Below the pieces are notes generated by a model. That model worked only from the letters and a program-made list of their open reading frames with translations. It did not search any database and was not told where the DNA came from. A stretch of 64,000 bases of DNA from contig HG738139.1 of NCBI GenBank assembly GCA_000499405.2, positions 16,344,858 through 16,408,857 on the forward strand, read 5' to 3'. This DNA comes from Onchocerca volvulus. Lineage: Eukaryota; Nematoda; Chromadorea; Rhabditida; Onchocercidae. A program made the position numbers and the translations under genes. Of this stretch, positions 11,311 through 23,646 are shown in pieces. Every line of letters starts with the position of its first letter. Within the stretch, counting starts at the first letter, position 1.

Positions 11311-13795
11311 TGTTGTTGGAAGTCTCTTCGACGGGGGAAAGTATCGAAAGTTGTACTTAACGAATTATAAGTTCTGTTTAATTCTCATTTTCAGAAGATT
11401 GCTACTTTTTCAAATATATCATCCAAAAAAAAAAGTCAGTCATTACGTTATTGAAGATAAGTCTTATTATTATCTGTCACCATTACTGAATTTTTTTATA
11501 AATGGAAAAATATGTTTTAGAATTCATCAAATTCAAATTTAATGTTAAGTTCAAATCCCACTTTTTTGATGAAGAATGCATGCGAAAATTGGTAATCAAT
11601 TAATTTCAGAGCAGTAATGCTGAAACATGGAAAATTAATTCAATATTGATTTAAATTTTATGGATCAAACAATCCAAGTTTGCCAACAAATAGAGCAACT
11701 GGTACGATGATAAGCAGCGCAGAAGAATAGCAAATAGGAAATGATGGAAATGAGTAATAAACAATGCAATAGATTAACAAGTAATGCAAGTAATATTCCT
11801 TGCATCGCTACGCCTGAAAAGGAACAATACCGCCAAAAGCATGTGTCAGAGCAGTGTGAAGAAAATGATAGAAAGGCATATTTTAAAACTTTCTGAAGAA
11901 AAAAAGAAGAAATTTGAGAAGTACAAAGTTATATAATAAGATTTAGTGAATTTCAAATGGGTGAGATGAATGTGTCATCCATCGACCAATTTATCACTTT
12001 GTAATAATAAGTGAATTGCGGCAGCGAACGTTGTACAGGGTGGATCCAGGGCTGTCGCTATATTTCTTGTAGTTTTCTCGGGTCAGAGAGGAGGGGACAT
12101 GCAGGAACATGAGGAAGGTGACGAGTTGACAGCAAGGGGACGAGGCTGATAAGGGGACGAGGTTGACAGCAAGAGGCGGTGTGAAAAGGATAACAAGGAC
12201 ACCGCTTTCATAAAAATGGTCATTTCGGTTCGATTCGAAGTGAAGTTGTCAGTTAGAACACTATCACCAACAAAAATTCATTTGTTTTCGGTGTGATAAG
12301 AAGAAATAAATAACTAAATGATAAACAAGAATAACTAAATATCAAAAGTCTTTTGCAGGAATTTTTTCGGCTCAACCTCAGATATCACAGTAATACTAAT
12401 CAAACTCTCTCATTTTGGTCCTTAATCCATTCCCTGTTAAATGACAATAAGAGGAAGAAAACCCATCCATCTACTTCGGGAATTATATATGCAAATCTTG
12501 TTATAGCTCCGAATTGCCTTCACAACTGAGTTTCTTGCCTTATTGATTTGCTAAATAAGACATTGAAGATGATAGGAAGAGGAGAAGAAAGAAGATGGAT
12601 GGGTGATCACTTGCGATTATTTCCAAGAATTACGAATCTTCAATCCCGGCCTTTCAGATGTATTCAGATAAGGACGGACATTTTTGCAAGCGAATCTTTG
12701 AAAAATGCTCTTGTCGAAATATTAAACCTCAACGTTTATTTCATTTTGCAATCGCGACAAAAATTCGATCGATATAAAAATTTGACTGCGTCGGAAGGGC
12801 CAAAGAAAGAAGAATAATTTGATTCGACGAAATACAAACTATTCTAAAGTGAATTTGCTTGAACAGAAGTGAACAACAAAGCTAGAAGAAGAGAAGAAAG
12901 ATGAAAGGGAATAGATTGGGACAAATTGGGTGAAAAGGAAATAAAATGCGATCTTCAACTAGAATATAATAACTGAATAAGAACTGTATGAGACTAGATA
13001 GATTAGAATAGGACGGGAAGAAAGACTTGAATGTTTAAATGATGAAAAGTTCTCTTTCTTTTTGTCACTTTTACCTCAGTTCCATCTCGTCCTCTTTTTA
13101 TGCTTTTCCCTAATTGCTAATAGATAATATTTACGGCAATTTAATACCATATTTATTTAAATTAATTTTCAAGTTATGAAATACATGCGAATCAGCGATG
13201 ATAGCTATGCTAAATGGTATGAAATTAAAATGTGCTAACAATTTTGAGATCAGATTCTATCCTAGAAGGAAGCAGTTAATGAATTGTATCGTGTTTATCC
13301 GTTTGGATGAATATCAAAGTTCCTCCCTTAAATGTCCGTTGACTTTTAGCCGAATTACAATACTGTATATTAATTTGAATGTCCATCAGCCCATATTTTC
13401 ATGAACTGTATACTGGTGCCTTTCATCAGTAGATATCGCAATTTTTCTAAAATATTAGACTTATTTCTGCGGAAAAACAAATTTAATTAAATTATTTACA
13501 AATCGCCTATTTTCGAAATTCTGAACTTCTCATAAAGTTGGTAAAAGTTAAGTTTCAAGGCGCTTTTAATTACGATAACAAGCAGAATAGGCCATCAACT
13601 GCTTTTCTCCTTTATCAATCAGTGTTATACTTATCTTTCTTTTCATTAACTGCTATCTCTAGTATAAAGGAATATAAAGTTCTTATCATTTCTCAACTGC
13701 TTGATAGTGTCGTAGTGAATGGATTGATTGCTGGGAGTGCGTTGTTGGTATATTAAAAATGTCAATTTTCGCTCACACAATTGAATCCAATAAGG
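11311..13795. other. No gene recognised
   Basis: This stretch should contain the 5' exons of the CUB gene on the minus strand, but none could be assigned. The open frames of 60-90 codons here (for example at 12548-12817 and 13538-13756) show no domain, no consistent splice pattern and no hydrophobic leader, so I treat them as chance. One short G-rich repeat is listed separately. Confidence 0.5.
12120..12176. repeat. Short G-rich tandem repeat, three units
   Basis: Three consecutive imperfect units begin GACGAG and continue as TTGACAGCAAGGG or a shortened form: 12120-12138, 12139-12155 and 12156-12176. The stretch stands out as purine- and G-rich in an otherwise AT-rich region. No function is evident. 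Confidence 0.7.
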
Positions 13796-14074
13796 ATGAC
13801 TTCTATTATTGCTGTTATAATTATTATAATTTCAAGTCCATTTATAACAATGTCAGTACTTACCAATGGAATAGCTATTAACAAAATGGATAAATTTCGT
13901 ATTAAAAGATGCTTTAAAGTGAAAATTTCATTGAAATTCGAAGACGACACAAGTCGAAGAAGCGCAGACGGACAGACAAATCGATGTAGAGTGGATAAGA
14001 ATGGTGCAGTAATTATGTTCATCTACCCGAGTGATACAATCGAGGATGAAGAGGAAGGAATAATTAATGATTGA
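13796..14074 (+). CDS. Possible small secreted or single-pass protein
   Basis: An uninterrupted 92-codon frame starts with a strongly hydrophobic N-terminus (MTSIIAVIIIIISSPFITMS), which could be a signal peptide or anchor. A basic, Arg-rich middle (DDTSRRSADGQTNRCRVDK) and an acidic tail (DTIEDEEEG) follow. Composition changes in the way expected of a real secreted precursor. However, the reverse strand is also open here, there is no recognised domain and no splice or polyadenylation support. I cannot exclude a chance frame. Confidence 0.3.
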   Translation: MTSIIAVIIIIISSPFITMSVLTNGIAINKMDKFRIKRCFKVKISLKFEDDTSRRSADGQTNRCRVDKNGAVIMFIYPSDTIEDEEEGIIND

Positions 14075-14133
14075 TTGAAGTAAAATACTGATGGAAAGTT
14101 AGAATTTGGCCACAGCTTGTTGCTCTTCCAAGT

Positions 14134-14299
14134 GACAACAAATTTTAAAAAGTTCAAGCAGTAAAAATAAAATTTCCAAATCTCTTAGACCACAACTACA
14201 CCATAGCCCTTAATACGAAAAAAAAAAACTACCAAATCTACCGCACGCTGTTTTGTTTTTAGGTGAGTATGACAACAAATTTTAGAAAGTTCAAGCAGT
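14134..14299. repeat. Dispersed direct repeat, two 29-bp copies
   Basis: The copies at 14134-14162 and 14271-14299 both read GACAACAAATTTTA, then AAAAG or GAAAG, then TTCAAGCAGT. They are 29 bases long with one mismatch and are separated by 108 bases. There is no open frame through them. They may be the trace of a local duplication or of a decayed element. Confidence 0.6.
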
Positions 14300-15249
14300 T
14301 TTGATATTAGAAAAAAATTTTGTTTTTTTTTATTTTGTATTTTTTTGATATTTTTTAAACTGATTTCTCAACATATTTGCTTGAAATAATAATTATCACT
14401 TAAAATGATATGCATAAATTCATCTTTGTTAGACAGTTAACAAGAAAGAGAAACAACAGAAGAGAAGAAAGGCGAAGAGACACCTGCCGTCATCTTAAAA
14501 TTTTCCATCCCGAGTTTATGCCTGATCCGTTTGAATGAACATGAAGGGAAAATGGAGTACAATGATTGGAAAAAAGTCGGGAGAGAGAGCGACGATCTAC
14601 TATAATTTCCTGTCTGATTATAGGGATTTTGTTGAATTATATCAAATATATTATGTCAAGTCGCATTATACGATTCATTTCGGACCAAACTTATTGTCAT
14701 CATCAAGGGAAGTGCACCGTTGACCTTTGACATCTACATTTATAATCATTCCTGTGAGATGCTTAATTTGCGTATTGTCCTAGGCGGTAAATTTGAAATG
14801 TTATGGGAGTTGTTTGTTAACGGAAGAAGGACTAGATTTGGGGTTGGTTGCTGAGAGACTGGAAGGGGAATAAGGAGTAAATGTGTTAGGTAGGTATTGC
14901 TTGAAGATTATATTAAAGTGACATGTGCGAATTTAATGAACTCATTTATGCAGCTCTGGAAAACTCGCTTAGTTCCAGTTTTGAATGATATTTACATATT
15001 TATAGTTAGATAGCATTTCGAGCAATATTCAAGTTAAGAAATTCATAAAATTTTAACACACTGAGAATAACTAAATTACGATGAAATTATTTTGAAGAAG
15101 CTCCTCAATGTGCGTATCTTATCTTTCAGATTTCCTTTCTTAAGGATAGCATTTGCATCTGAAACCATAGTTCACCATTTGAAGTAAATGCTTCGATTTT
15201 ATTGAGAAGAATTGATTAACTGTTAGAAGAAAAAAGACCGCACAAGAAG
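14300..15249. other. No gene recognised
   Basis: AT-rich intergenic DNA before the gene starting at about 15250. The only frame above 60 codons (14535-14723) has no supporting features. This stretch would hold the promoter of the downstream gene, but no specific element can be named. Confidence 0.5.
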
Positions 15250-17285
15250 ATGGTTCAGACAATTCAGCACTTCAAGCTTCTTATGTATATGAAAAAACCG
15301 AAACCTTGGCGCAAAGTGAACGATAATGATGGGAATAAAATGCGCTGTTCTAGAAAGGCACGAAATATTGATAGAATATGCAGGTATTGCTACGAGGATT
15401 GCCGTCATTGTATCGTCATAATTCATTCTTTCAAGTTTTCGATTGAATTCTTGAACTAATGATAATTCTCATAGTGGAATGGTGTGAATTATAGATGGTG
15501 TTTAATTCATATTTTCGATATTTTGTTCAAACTTCTCGATTTTATTTAGGCAATTGATGATTTATTGTGCTCCGAGCATCCTGTTGAACTGTCATACTCC
15601 ACGAAACAATAAAAAGAAATGTCGTAAAAGAAAAGCTGAACCTCCGTTTTTAATAAGAAATTGTATCAGAGGAGTGAGTTCATTTTTTTAAACCTATTTG
15701 TGAACTTATTTAAAACACTAATTGATAAAGCTTTGAACTGCGTAATAGATATAATCGTTTGTGATTAATTGATATGGCAAGTATGTTGTTTACATCTGCG
15801 ATGAAATTTAAATTTTCAGTGATTCAACATGTCATAGACTTATTTCAGCATGAAAATTGGGAAACTTATATGCAAAAGATACAACGTTGGACACAAAAGG
15901 CGAAGCAAAAAAAGCAAAATAATACATCCAGTTCGTCATCCGTGCAGGGTCAAAGTCAGATATCATATAGCAGCACTCAACTAGAAAATGTACCAGCTTT
16001 TACAGCCGTATCAACAACTAGTACTGCATTACTACGTACTTTTTATACCGTTTGGCATATCGGACGCATATCAAGGAAATCATTAAAAACAAGTGAAGAG
16101 GTGACTTTCTATGGTGCTTTTTTTGGAATAACTTCATCTTAAGTTCATGAAATCCATGTAAAAAATGTATATGATAACTAACTTTTTTCCTTACTCGCGA
16201 TGGGCTTGCTATTCGTGATTAATTATTTAATGAGCAGATGAAAATTAGTCACCAGAGGATGGTGCTGTTGTTTGTTCAATGAACTACCGTAATTGTAGAA
16301 TTTTTTTTCTGACAATTTCCAGAAATAGCGAGAAAATAACAGTTTTTTTTTTTTTGATTTTCTTATTTCGTACTTGCATGTTTACTTAGCTTCTTATTTT
16401 TGCTTTGTCTTTTTTTGTTTCCTGTGAAGGAAAAGTATAATGGATTTGAAAATGCACGCAATTAAATCATGAAGTATGACACAGGTTGTACATGTTTCTA
16501 TTCTAAAATTTCCAGACTAAGACAGCTTTGAAAGAACTTTCGGTTTCACCAACTGTCGAAAAATGTTTACGAGTAACTCCAAAAGGTGGTATTGCTGCTG
16601 AAGTGATCACTGATAAATCGCACTTATCGAAACGAGCATTACACACTCTGAGTCGATGGGCGCGATTAACTGAAGATGTGGTCCAAGATGGATACGAATC
16701 TGGATATGATGATGATCCTGTTGAAGTTGCATTTAACATTCTCATTATGATCATAATTCTCGTCAGGAGCACTATTTTAATAGTTTTAACAGAAGTGACA
16801 ATTTTACTGATTTATACTGGACATAGATCAATGACGTACATTTTACGCATTAAAATAAAACTAAAATGATTTTCAACGCTACAGTAAAAGGAAAATTGTC
16901 ACGTCGTTGAGTATCATCTATGTTGTGGAAATTTCATTTTCAGCTGCTTGTTTCAATAACGTTTTCAGCTTTTTTTGATTCAACTATGCTTTTTTTATTA
17001 TCCTCTGAAAATCTTTGATGCATCTTGAAAATTGAAAACATTTAAATTTTAGTAGTGATGAAGAATAGAAGCATATGAATTTATCTATTATTTCATGCAA
17101 TAATTTTATTTCAGATTTGGAATCGTGCGATAACTCTTGCCGATACATCATATACAGAAAGTGAATTAAATAATGTCACTAAAACTGCAGATGATATAAT
17201 TTCTTTTTCTACTAATACAAATAAAATAACGCCAAAACGAAGACAATCTAATAGACTGTTTAAATCTGTCAATTTGGAAGTTTAA
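15250..17285 (+). CDS. Unrecognised five-exon protein, possible membrane protein
   Basis: Five exons join in consistent phase: 15250-15383 (CAG|GTATTG), 15550-15673 (GGA|GTGAGT), 15849-16100 (GAG|GTGACT), 16516-16794 (GAA|GTGACA) and 17115-17285 ending in TAA, about 320 residues. The N-terminal exons are basic and Cys-rich (MRCSRKARNIDRICR, IYCAPSILLNCHTPRNN). The third has a Ser/Gln-rich stretch. The fourth has LHTLSRWARLTEDVVQDGY followed by an acidic patch and a hydrophobic run (residues 16735-16790 in base terms, FNILIMIIILVRSTILIV) that could be one membrane span. The last exon is polar. An alternative model starts at ATG 15774, reading directly into the third exon; then the first two exons would belong to a separate small gene. 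I do not recognise the family. Confidence 0.5.
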
Positions 17286-18178
17286 GTTTGTAATCCCATC
17301 GTACTCATGGAATGACAAATTTGCATTTTGCGAAACTTTGATCTCATTTTAATATGTAATAATTAGTGTACCGGAAAACATTCAGGTTGTCAGGATCTAT
17401 TTCCCAAGTTATCCAATTGGGATTTGGAATGGAAGAGAGAAAATTCATTATCAAACATCTGCTTTTATATTTGTCTGTTATCGCATATTTTAATTGTTTC
17501 TCTCTTTTATTATTTTTGCAAATAATTAGTATTATTTATTATCAATATATTTCCAGTCAAATATAAAATTGAAAGTTAGAATTGATTAGAATGTTTAAAT
17601 TTAATCGAAGATAGTCATGATAGATCAAAAGACATCCACCATTTTAGGGCAAATTCAATGAGTATCGATAATCAGACTGACCAGACTAAGAGATTGTTGA
17701 ACAATGTTTTCACGTTGTATGTGTATCTATTTTATGACTTAAGTGTATGTATTTACAGTAACATTTTACAAATAAACGTTTTCCGTCACAAAGTCACATG
17801 GCATACGTAACCCCGATCTATTTGAAATATACGTAAGCAATAGAAAGTTTCTTAAATAGTAAAATGTAAAATCAAAATATCAGAACAAAGAAGAAAAAAG
17901 CTAATGGATGAAGAAAGAGATGATAGCTTGATTGTCGATTTTCTCGATCGAATGGGGGCTGTTAAGATTTTGAGAAATGTTCGAAAGAGGAAGTAATTAG
18001 TATGGAGAGAAGAGGAAATCAAAAAAACACTTTCAGATAACATTAACAAATTTCATGGGACGTTCGATGATTGTTGGCAAATTTCTATCAGAAATGAGCT
18101 TAGTTTATAGCAGTATTGATTCTGAAATTTCCAAATACGGGAAGATTTTTAGAATTAACAAAGACTGAAGTCTGGAAC

Positions 18179-18209
<31 letters not shown>

Positions 18210-20700
18210 GGGAAAGAATCTGAGGTCTGGACGGAGTAGACGTGCAATTTACATTTTAATTCTCGCGCAAAATGAAAATACATTTGTCACAATTTGAAAT
18301 GGATTTCGATGAATCTTGAATTTAGTCTAACTGTTGCAGTTGTATCGCATTGGGTGATGTATTTAGGGCATTGCCAGTCAGCTGATTTCATACTTTGAAG
18401 TTTGGCTGTGTTGTTCGCTCGTCCTATTAGCAAAGTTCCAACATATCTCAGAGGACTTGCAAGATATATCTATTGAACTTCTTAAGATATAGTATTTCCC
18501 GGATTCTCATGGCATTCATGATGCTACGACTGAATTAGTTTTATTCAGTACTACTTCGCTTAAATCCTTCGACATCCTGATTGATTTCCTCAGAATACGG
18601 AGATTAAAGTTTTTTTTTTCCAGGGTCAGTTTATTGGTTGCACAAAAATGGTTATCATTTTATTGCCAACAACAATCAAAAACTTTGAGAGTGAAAAGAT
18701 TTATCTGATGGTGGCTGGGAATGAAACGTTAGTTTTCATTAAATCATCCAAATAGCAGGAAGAGAGGAAGAAAATCTACTTAAAACTGCGCACTTTGAGC
18801 AGTCATTAAAAAAATTCGGTCATTGTCAGCGGTGAAATTCAGTGAATGATCTTATAGTTATTCGGAAATTTGTTCAGCTTTGAAATTAACGAAAGGAAAG
18901 TAGAAAAATCTTTATTTCAATATTAATTTGGACTTGAGAAATAAAAATACTGGACGATATTGTGCATTATCTCTTGAGACTAGAGCATGAAAGAGCTGTG
19001 AAATTCCAAAACATACGGAGGATAGCATGAAGGGCCTGAAAAATTGACTTATTATGTTTTGTGCCAATTTTAAGAAGTATTTTGCACCGTTTCTTTTGAA
19101 GATAGGCTGCTGGACTAATTGGAAGACTGAAAAAAGCGTTTTAAACATGAGCCCATTTGGATTCAACCGGAATTCTTTATTAACCCAAAAACAGAATGTA
19201 CCAATTTCCTCTCAGCGAAGCTAGGTAGTTATAATCGGAGCTATGAAGTTTACATTCCTGGCATTCGGACAAAAAGACATTGTTTTCATAGCAAATATAC
19301 AAGCAAAGCTGAAATATTATATCACTTTCAAGTGAGGTATGTCGCAAATGTAAAAGGTTCGCTGGAACGACCATACATTATCCGAAGATCAATAGGTGTT
19401 AATTATCTTGGAAGTTGTTCACAAACTAGTAAAATTGAAGAAAATTGCTTTTTTACCATAATCTTAGTTACAGCAAGATATGTAAAGTTTTTAGTAGATA
19501 TTGTAAATAAATGCCTGATGCACATTTCATAAATTTGTCTAAATTTTAAAATTACAAAAGTCATACATGCATACAATCAGTATATTGCTAATGCATTATT
19601 ACTTTGCATACATTTCATGCAAGAAATAATGCATGTATCCTGCGTGAATATATTCTATGCGAAATTGAGGAAAATAAAGTTTCGTATCTATGGGTGAATA
19701 TTAATTTAAAAACATTTTTTATTTATAAAGACTAATTAGACCGACACGCGGAATGTAGCCGTACAGCTAGTTATTCAGCAAATAATAATTAAATAATGAC
19801 TGTTGGGAAGCCCTGAGGTACCGCAATATTGATAATCGTGAAATATGAGACAAACAGAGCATAACTTGGTATTTCGTAGACTGCGTCGAAAATCAAAAGA
19901 TCTTCTTCCCTCTAGGCTTCGTTAGCTTTATACTTTTTCATGATATCTCGGCACGTATCTTATAATTGAAAAAATTTTGTTGAAATAAAAGAAACTTTCC
20001 TTTACACATTAGAATTCTTTTTGTCATCTAAATCATATACATACATACATAGACAAGTATTTAAGTCAACTGATAAAACTGATCAGAATGAATGATGATG
20101 CGCAGACTTGGAGAACATGAGACTACCTGCAACAGGTTCGGGATGAGAAAGGTATTGCATAGATTTGCTTGGAGGTTTAAAATTCCCATAACGCTTCTCT
20201 GGTAGAACATCGAAGACCAGATGATATTTGGGATACTAAACTGCAGCAAGTTGCAGTCTACAGGAATCATTAGCAGGGTATAAGCGCACTGATAAATGAA
20301 CCCTTGATTTCGCTGGGAAAAGTCCTGTGATAACAACAAGTTCCAGAACAGGTCGCAGTTTGTTCGTCTCTATACTGCTACCTTAACTGGTGGGATGATT
20401 GCTTAGTAATAGTTTGGTAAGGAGAGTGGTATCTGTGATATTTTATGTAGATTATCGGTTTATTTCTCAATTCTAATGTTTGACTCATAATTCAATCCTT
20501 ATTAAATTTTTTGTACTTCTTCTGCTTTAATAAATGACATATTTTTCCAAACTATATCTCCATTAGAAATATTCGATTAAAACTGTGTGGACTTGTTGTG
20601 TGTCTTCTCCAATTCACTTTTCCAGTTCATTATCTGGGGATAAATCTAAAGTGGATGAGAATAGATTAAGTAATATACAAAACAAATCCACATAGTTTTA
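17286..20700. other. Gene-poor stretch
   Basis: No convincing exon pair was found on either strand over 3.4 kb. It contains a run of about 25 A at 18179-18203 and several interrupted frames (for example around 18400-18610 and 20150-20280) that read somewhat protein-like but carry stops. These could be remnants of an old mobile element or pseudogene; no diagnostic motif is left. Confidence 0.5.
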
Positions 20701-20707
20701 TTTTCAG
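20701..20707 (+). promoter_or_regulatory. Likely spliced-leader trans-splice acceptor for IMMP1L
   Basis: TTTTCAG is the nematode splice-acceptor consensus and lies 29 bases upstream of the IMMP1L start ATG at 20737. No upstream exon with a matching frame was seen. An earlier ATG at 20732 in another frame stops after eight codons. The site fits the addition of a spliced leader, as known in nematodes, but an ordinary 5' UTR intron would look the same. Confidence 0.45.
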
Positions 20708-20736
20708 GGTGTATCGCATAAATCTCTTCAAATGAT

Positions 20737-21623
20737 ATGTTATTTTGGAAGCGATTAAATTGGCGTCTTGTCCGTAATTTTGGTTATTTCTATTGTGCTT
20801 CGTATGCTCTGGGTCGTCATGTTGGTGAATTAGTGATATGTTCAGGACCATCGATGCATCCGACAATACAAGATGGTGATTTGGTAGGTATTCTTCAGTA
20901 AGTCGTGGTTGATGTCTTTTCTGAAACCAAGAAGAGAAAAAGTGTAATAGATTGTCAAATTTTACTGTATTTCTATCCATCATTTGATGATCGATGAGAG
21001 ATATAGTGGAGACAGTTTATTAAGAGTTTCAATAGGTATTTGTTGACTAATGAAATGCATTACTGTTACATTCCGGAATATAGTTCCGCTAGTTTTTGAA
21101 TGACTAAATGTCCAACCTTTTTTTGTTTCAGATCAACCCAAAATTTTATATTCCACATAAATTTCTGTTTTCACATGATATTTTTGTTTTTCATACCTTG
21201 TTTATTCATGACTTCATTTTTCTCTGATTTATTAATGGATTCTGATTCTTGATGAAATGTAATTTGTGTTAAATTTTGGAATTACAGGTGATTGCTGAGC
21301 GACTCAGTGTCCATTTGTGTAATCTACGACATGGTGATATTGTTGGCGCTTTGGCACCGTATGATGCGAGCGAAATGCTTTGCAAACGTTTAACAGCCAA
21401 AGAGCATGATATAGTGACAAATTGTTATTTATTACCAAGTGGGAAGATTCCACGGGGGCATGTTTACTTGGAAGGTGATAACACAGCGGCTTCTACCGAT
21501 TCTCGGGTCTTTGGTCCGATACCGGCCGGCCTTATACAAGTTCGCCTGATCCTCAGGATATGGCCATTGTCAAGAGCCGGATGGATATCGACGCATTGGT
21601 TCTGGGAGAAACCAGAGGAGTGA
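20737..21623 (+). CDS. IMMP1L: Mitochondrial inner membrane protease subunit 1 (IMMP1L)
   Basis: Two exons, 20737-20883 and 21288-21623, encode 160 residues, close to the usual length of the family. The enzyme is an S26 (signal peptidase I-like) serine protease on the outer face of the inner mitochondrial membrane that removes sorting signals from intermembrane-space proteins. Box B SGPSMHPTIQDGD carries the catalytic Ser of the Ser/Lys dyad. CKRLTAKEHD after the splice carries the catalytic Lys. Box E is GHVYLEGDN with DSRVFGPIP downstream. A short hydrophobic segment near the N-terminus (FGYFYCASYALG) is the expected membrane anchor. Subunit 1 rather than 2 is chosen from the overall pattern and short C-terminus. 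It stands alone: gbf-1 begins 2 kb downstream on the same strand, too far for a nematode operon. Confidence 0.93.
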
Positions 21624-23646
21624 ATTGAAGCCTTTATTCGAAAGTTCTGACCACAAAAATTTCTTTCTTCAAACTGTAATACTAATATGCTATGCTTTTT
21701 AAACTTGATCAGATGCTAAAATCATACCGATTGACTAATAAGCAGAGCGAATTCGCGAAGTGCTGATTTTACATTTTTGTCAAATCTTTTGTAAAGAAAT
21801 TGGAGGAAAAAAAATTGTTCAGGAGTGATAATTAATGAAAACATGATTGTAAGTATTTGCAGGTATCAGTGGTAAATGCTGTTATTTTATTAGAGTCAAA
21901 AGCGACATATGCATATAAAACTTACTGTTGCTTTTTTCATAATATTTGAAAAGTTTATTGGGTGTTTATAAAATAATATATGTCCATTTTTTTCTTTTGC
22001 GAAAAAAGTCACTTTTCTTATGTCACTTTTCAGCCTTGTATTATAATTCCTTTAGTTGTTATACTCTAATGATATTAGACACGATTAAAAATTTTCAAAC
22101 GTTGAGGTCTGAAAACTGACGGACAATGTTGACGAAAACTAATGTGGAAGATAACACGATCAGTAAGATGGTGAAAACAAGGTGATAAAATTCATAAATG
22201 CTAAAGATATTTCGCATACTTTTACATTTTATTTGATTTGGTTCATTTCGTTTGAAAAATTCCAAAAAATTGAAATTCCGAGTTTGTTAGAAGAAACAGA
22301 TCAGGAAACAAATGATTCGTAATGGTATTTTTGGAAAACTTTCATTACATTCCATTAGAAGAAGAGGAGATGGAAGATATGTTAACTCGAATCAATTATT
22401 GGTACATAAGGATACTAAGCAATTAAGAAAAAACAGGAATAGAGCAAATACATTATTGCAGTTCAACTGATTAGCAACAAGGTAATTAGATATATTGATA
22501 TGCTTGAGATCACAACTTTTGCATTGCGTTTCAATTTATCATGTTATCTCTATGTGATAGGCCGCGTGTACTAAACGTGAAATGATGGATCTATTGCTTT
22601 AATCGAATAAATTTTAATCTAGATGTTGATTTTCGCATGGTAACGTTGTCGTTATATATTTTTGATTCCTGCATATCTTACATCTTACCTGATTTCTTTT
22701 ATGTCAGATAATATTTTGCTAAAATCACTCAGGGATCAGAAATTTCCTTTTTTTGTAGGAATAGCTGAAGGGGAAGCGAATTATTTACTTTTTATATTAC
22801 TTTCTGCTTTATTTTTTGCTTTTATTTTTTTCCATTGTCGTATTACTTTTGATAAGCCTATTTTGATAATGTTCATATGGCGTACTTATATCCCTAGGAT
22901 CAATTCCAAAATATGCTTTGTCAGATTTGTTCTTTTTTCGTGAACTTTTTTTCTCCTTACTTTTCTACTTGTTTATTGTATCTCTTTTTAGAAAATTTCG
23001 TTGAGTTCGTTTCAGGCTGTTGTTGTTATTTATTGTCTTAATATTATCAGTTATTAATGTAATCAAAAGTTTGTTCTTGTGGTCAACCGAATGTTTTGGA
23101 CAGACCTTTCGGGAGGCATCATTACGTTTTTGTGTAGAATGTAGAAGTTAATGGTGCATTTCTAGCATATGCATGTTTTTAAATATGACATTCTTCAATT
23201 ACTTCGTTGTTTTTCTGTTTTTCCTGTTTTTTCAAATAGACGTCTCAAATACAGAAATGTTATGCCCTAGCTTTTTTCACTTTGTATTCTTATTATCCAA
23301 GTGTTTTAAATTATTTTGATTTTCTATTCTTTTTTCAGTTTGTGATCCATTTTTTTCTCATATTTACGGACAATTCCGATCACAAACATAGGAAAATGTG
23401 TAACATAAGCATAATGCGATGTGATGACATTTATAATCAATTCATGGTTTTTCATTTCTTCTCTGTAAACAATCAATCTTCCTGTGATTTTTCCAGTATT
23501 TTGCGACATTTCTATCATTTTATTTACGCGTCATTACATTATTAATCGATTATCAGTTAATGGTTGGAATGTAACAAAAAGAGAATTTAAGGTAAAATCA
23601 ACCAATAAATCTTTGCTTCTGTGAAATTGAGCTGCAGAGTGAATCT
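21624..23646. other. Intergenic region between IMMP1L and gbf-1
   Basis: No exon recognised. Frames at 22662-22943 and 23282-23545 are Phe/Leu/Ile-rich translations of T-rich DNA without domain support. The stretch should contain the IMMP1L 3' UTR and the gbf-1 promoter. Its last bases (GCTGCAG at 23631-23637) form an acceptor nine bases before the gbf-1 ATG that could take a spliced leader. Confidence 0.6.

Noticed and set aside
13762..14022. Minus-strand 86-codon frame with hydrophobic segments
   Set aside because: It is the complement of the plus-strand frame with a better leader-like start; the ATT/AAT-rich base composition explains the hydrophobicity.
18912..19374. Two minus-strand frames with hydrophobic content, considered as receptor exons
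   Set aside because: No splice sites of matching phase, no conserved motif, and interrupted on both sides.
20061..20339. Minus-strand 92-codon frame, considered as a retroelement fragment
   Set aside because: No polymerase, protease or integrase motif can be read on either strand, and no terminal repeats are nearby.
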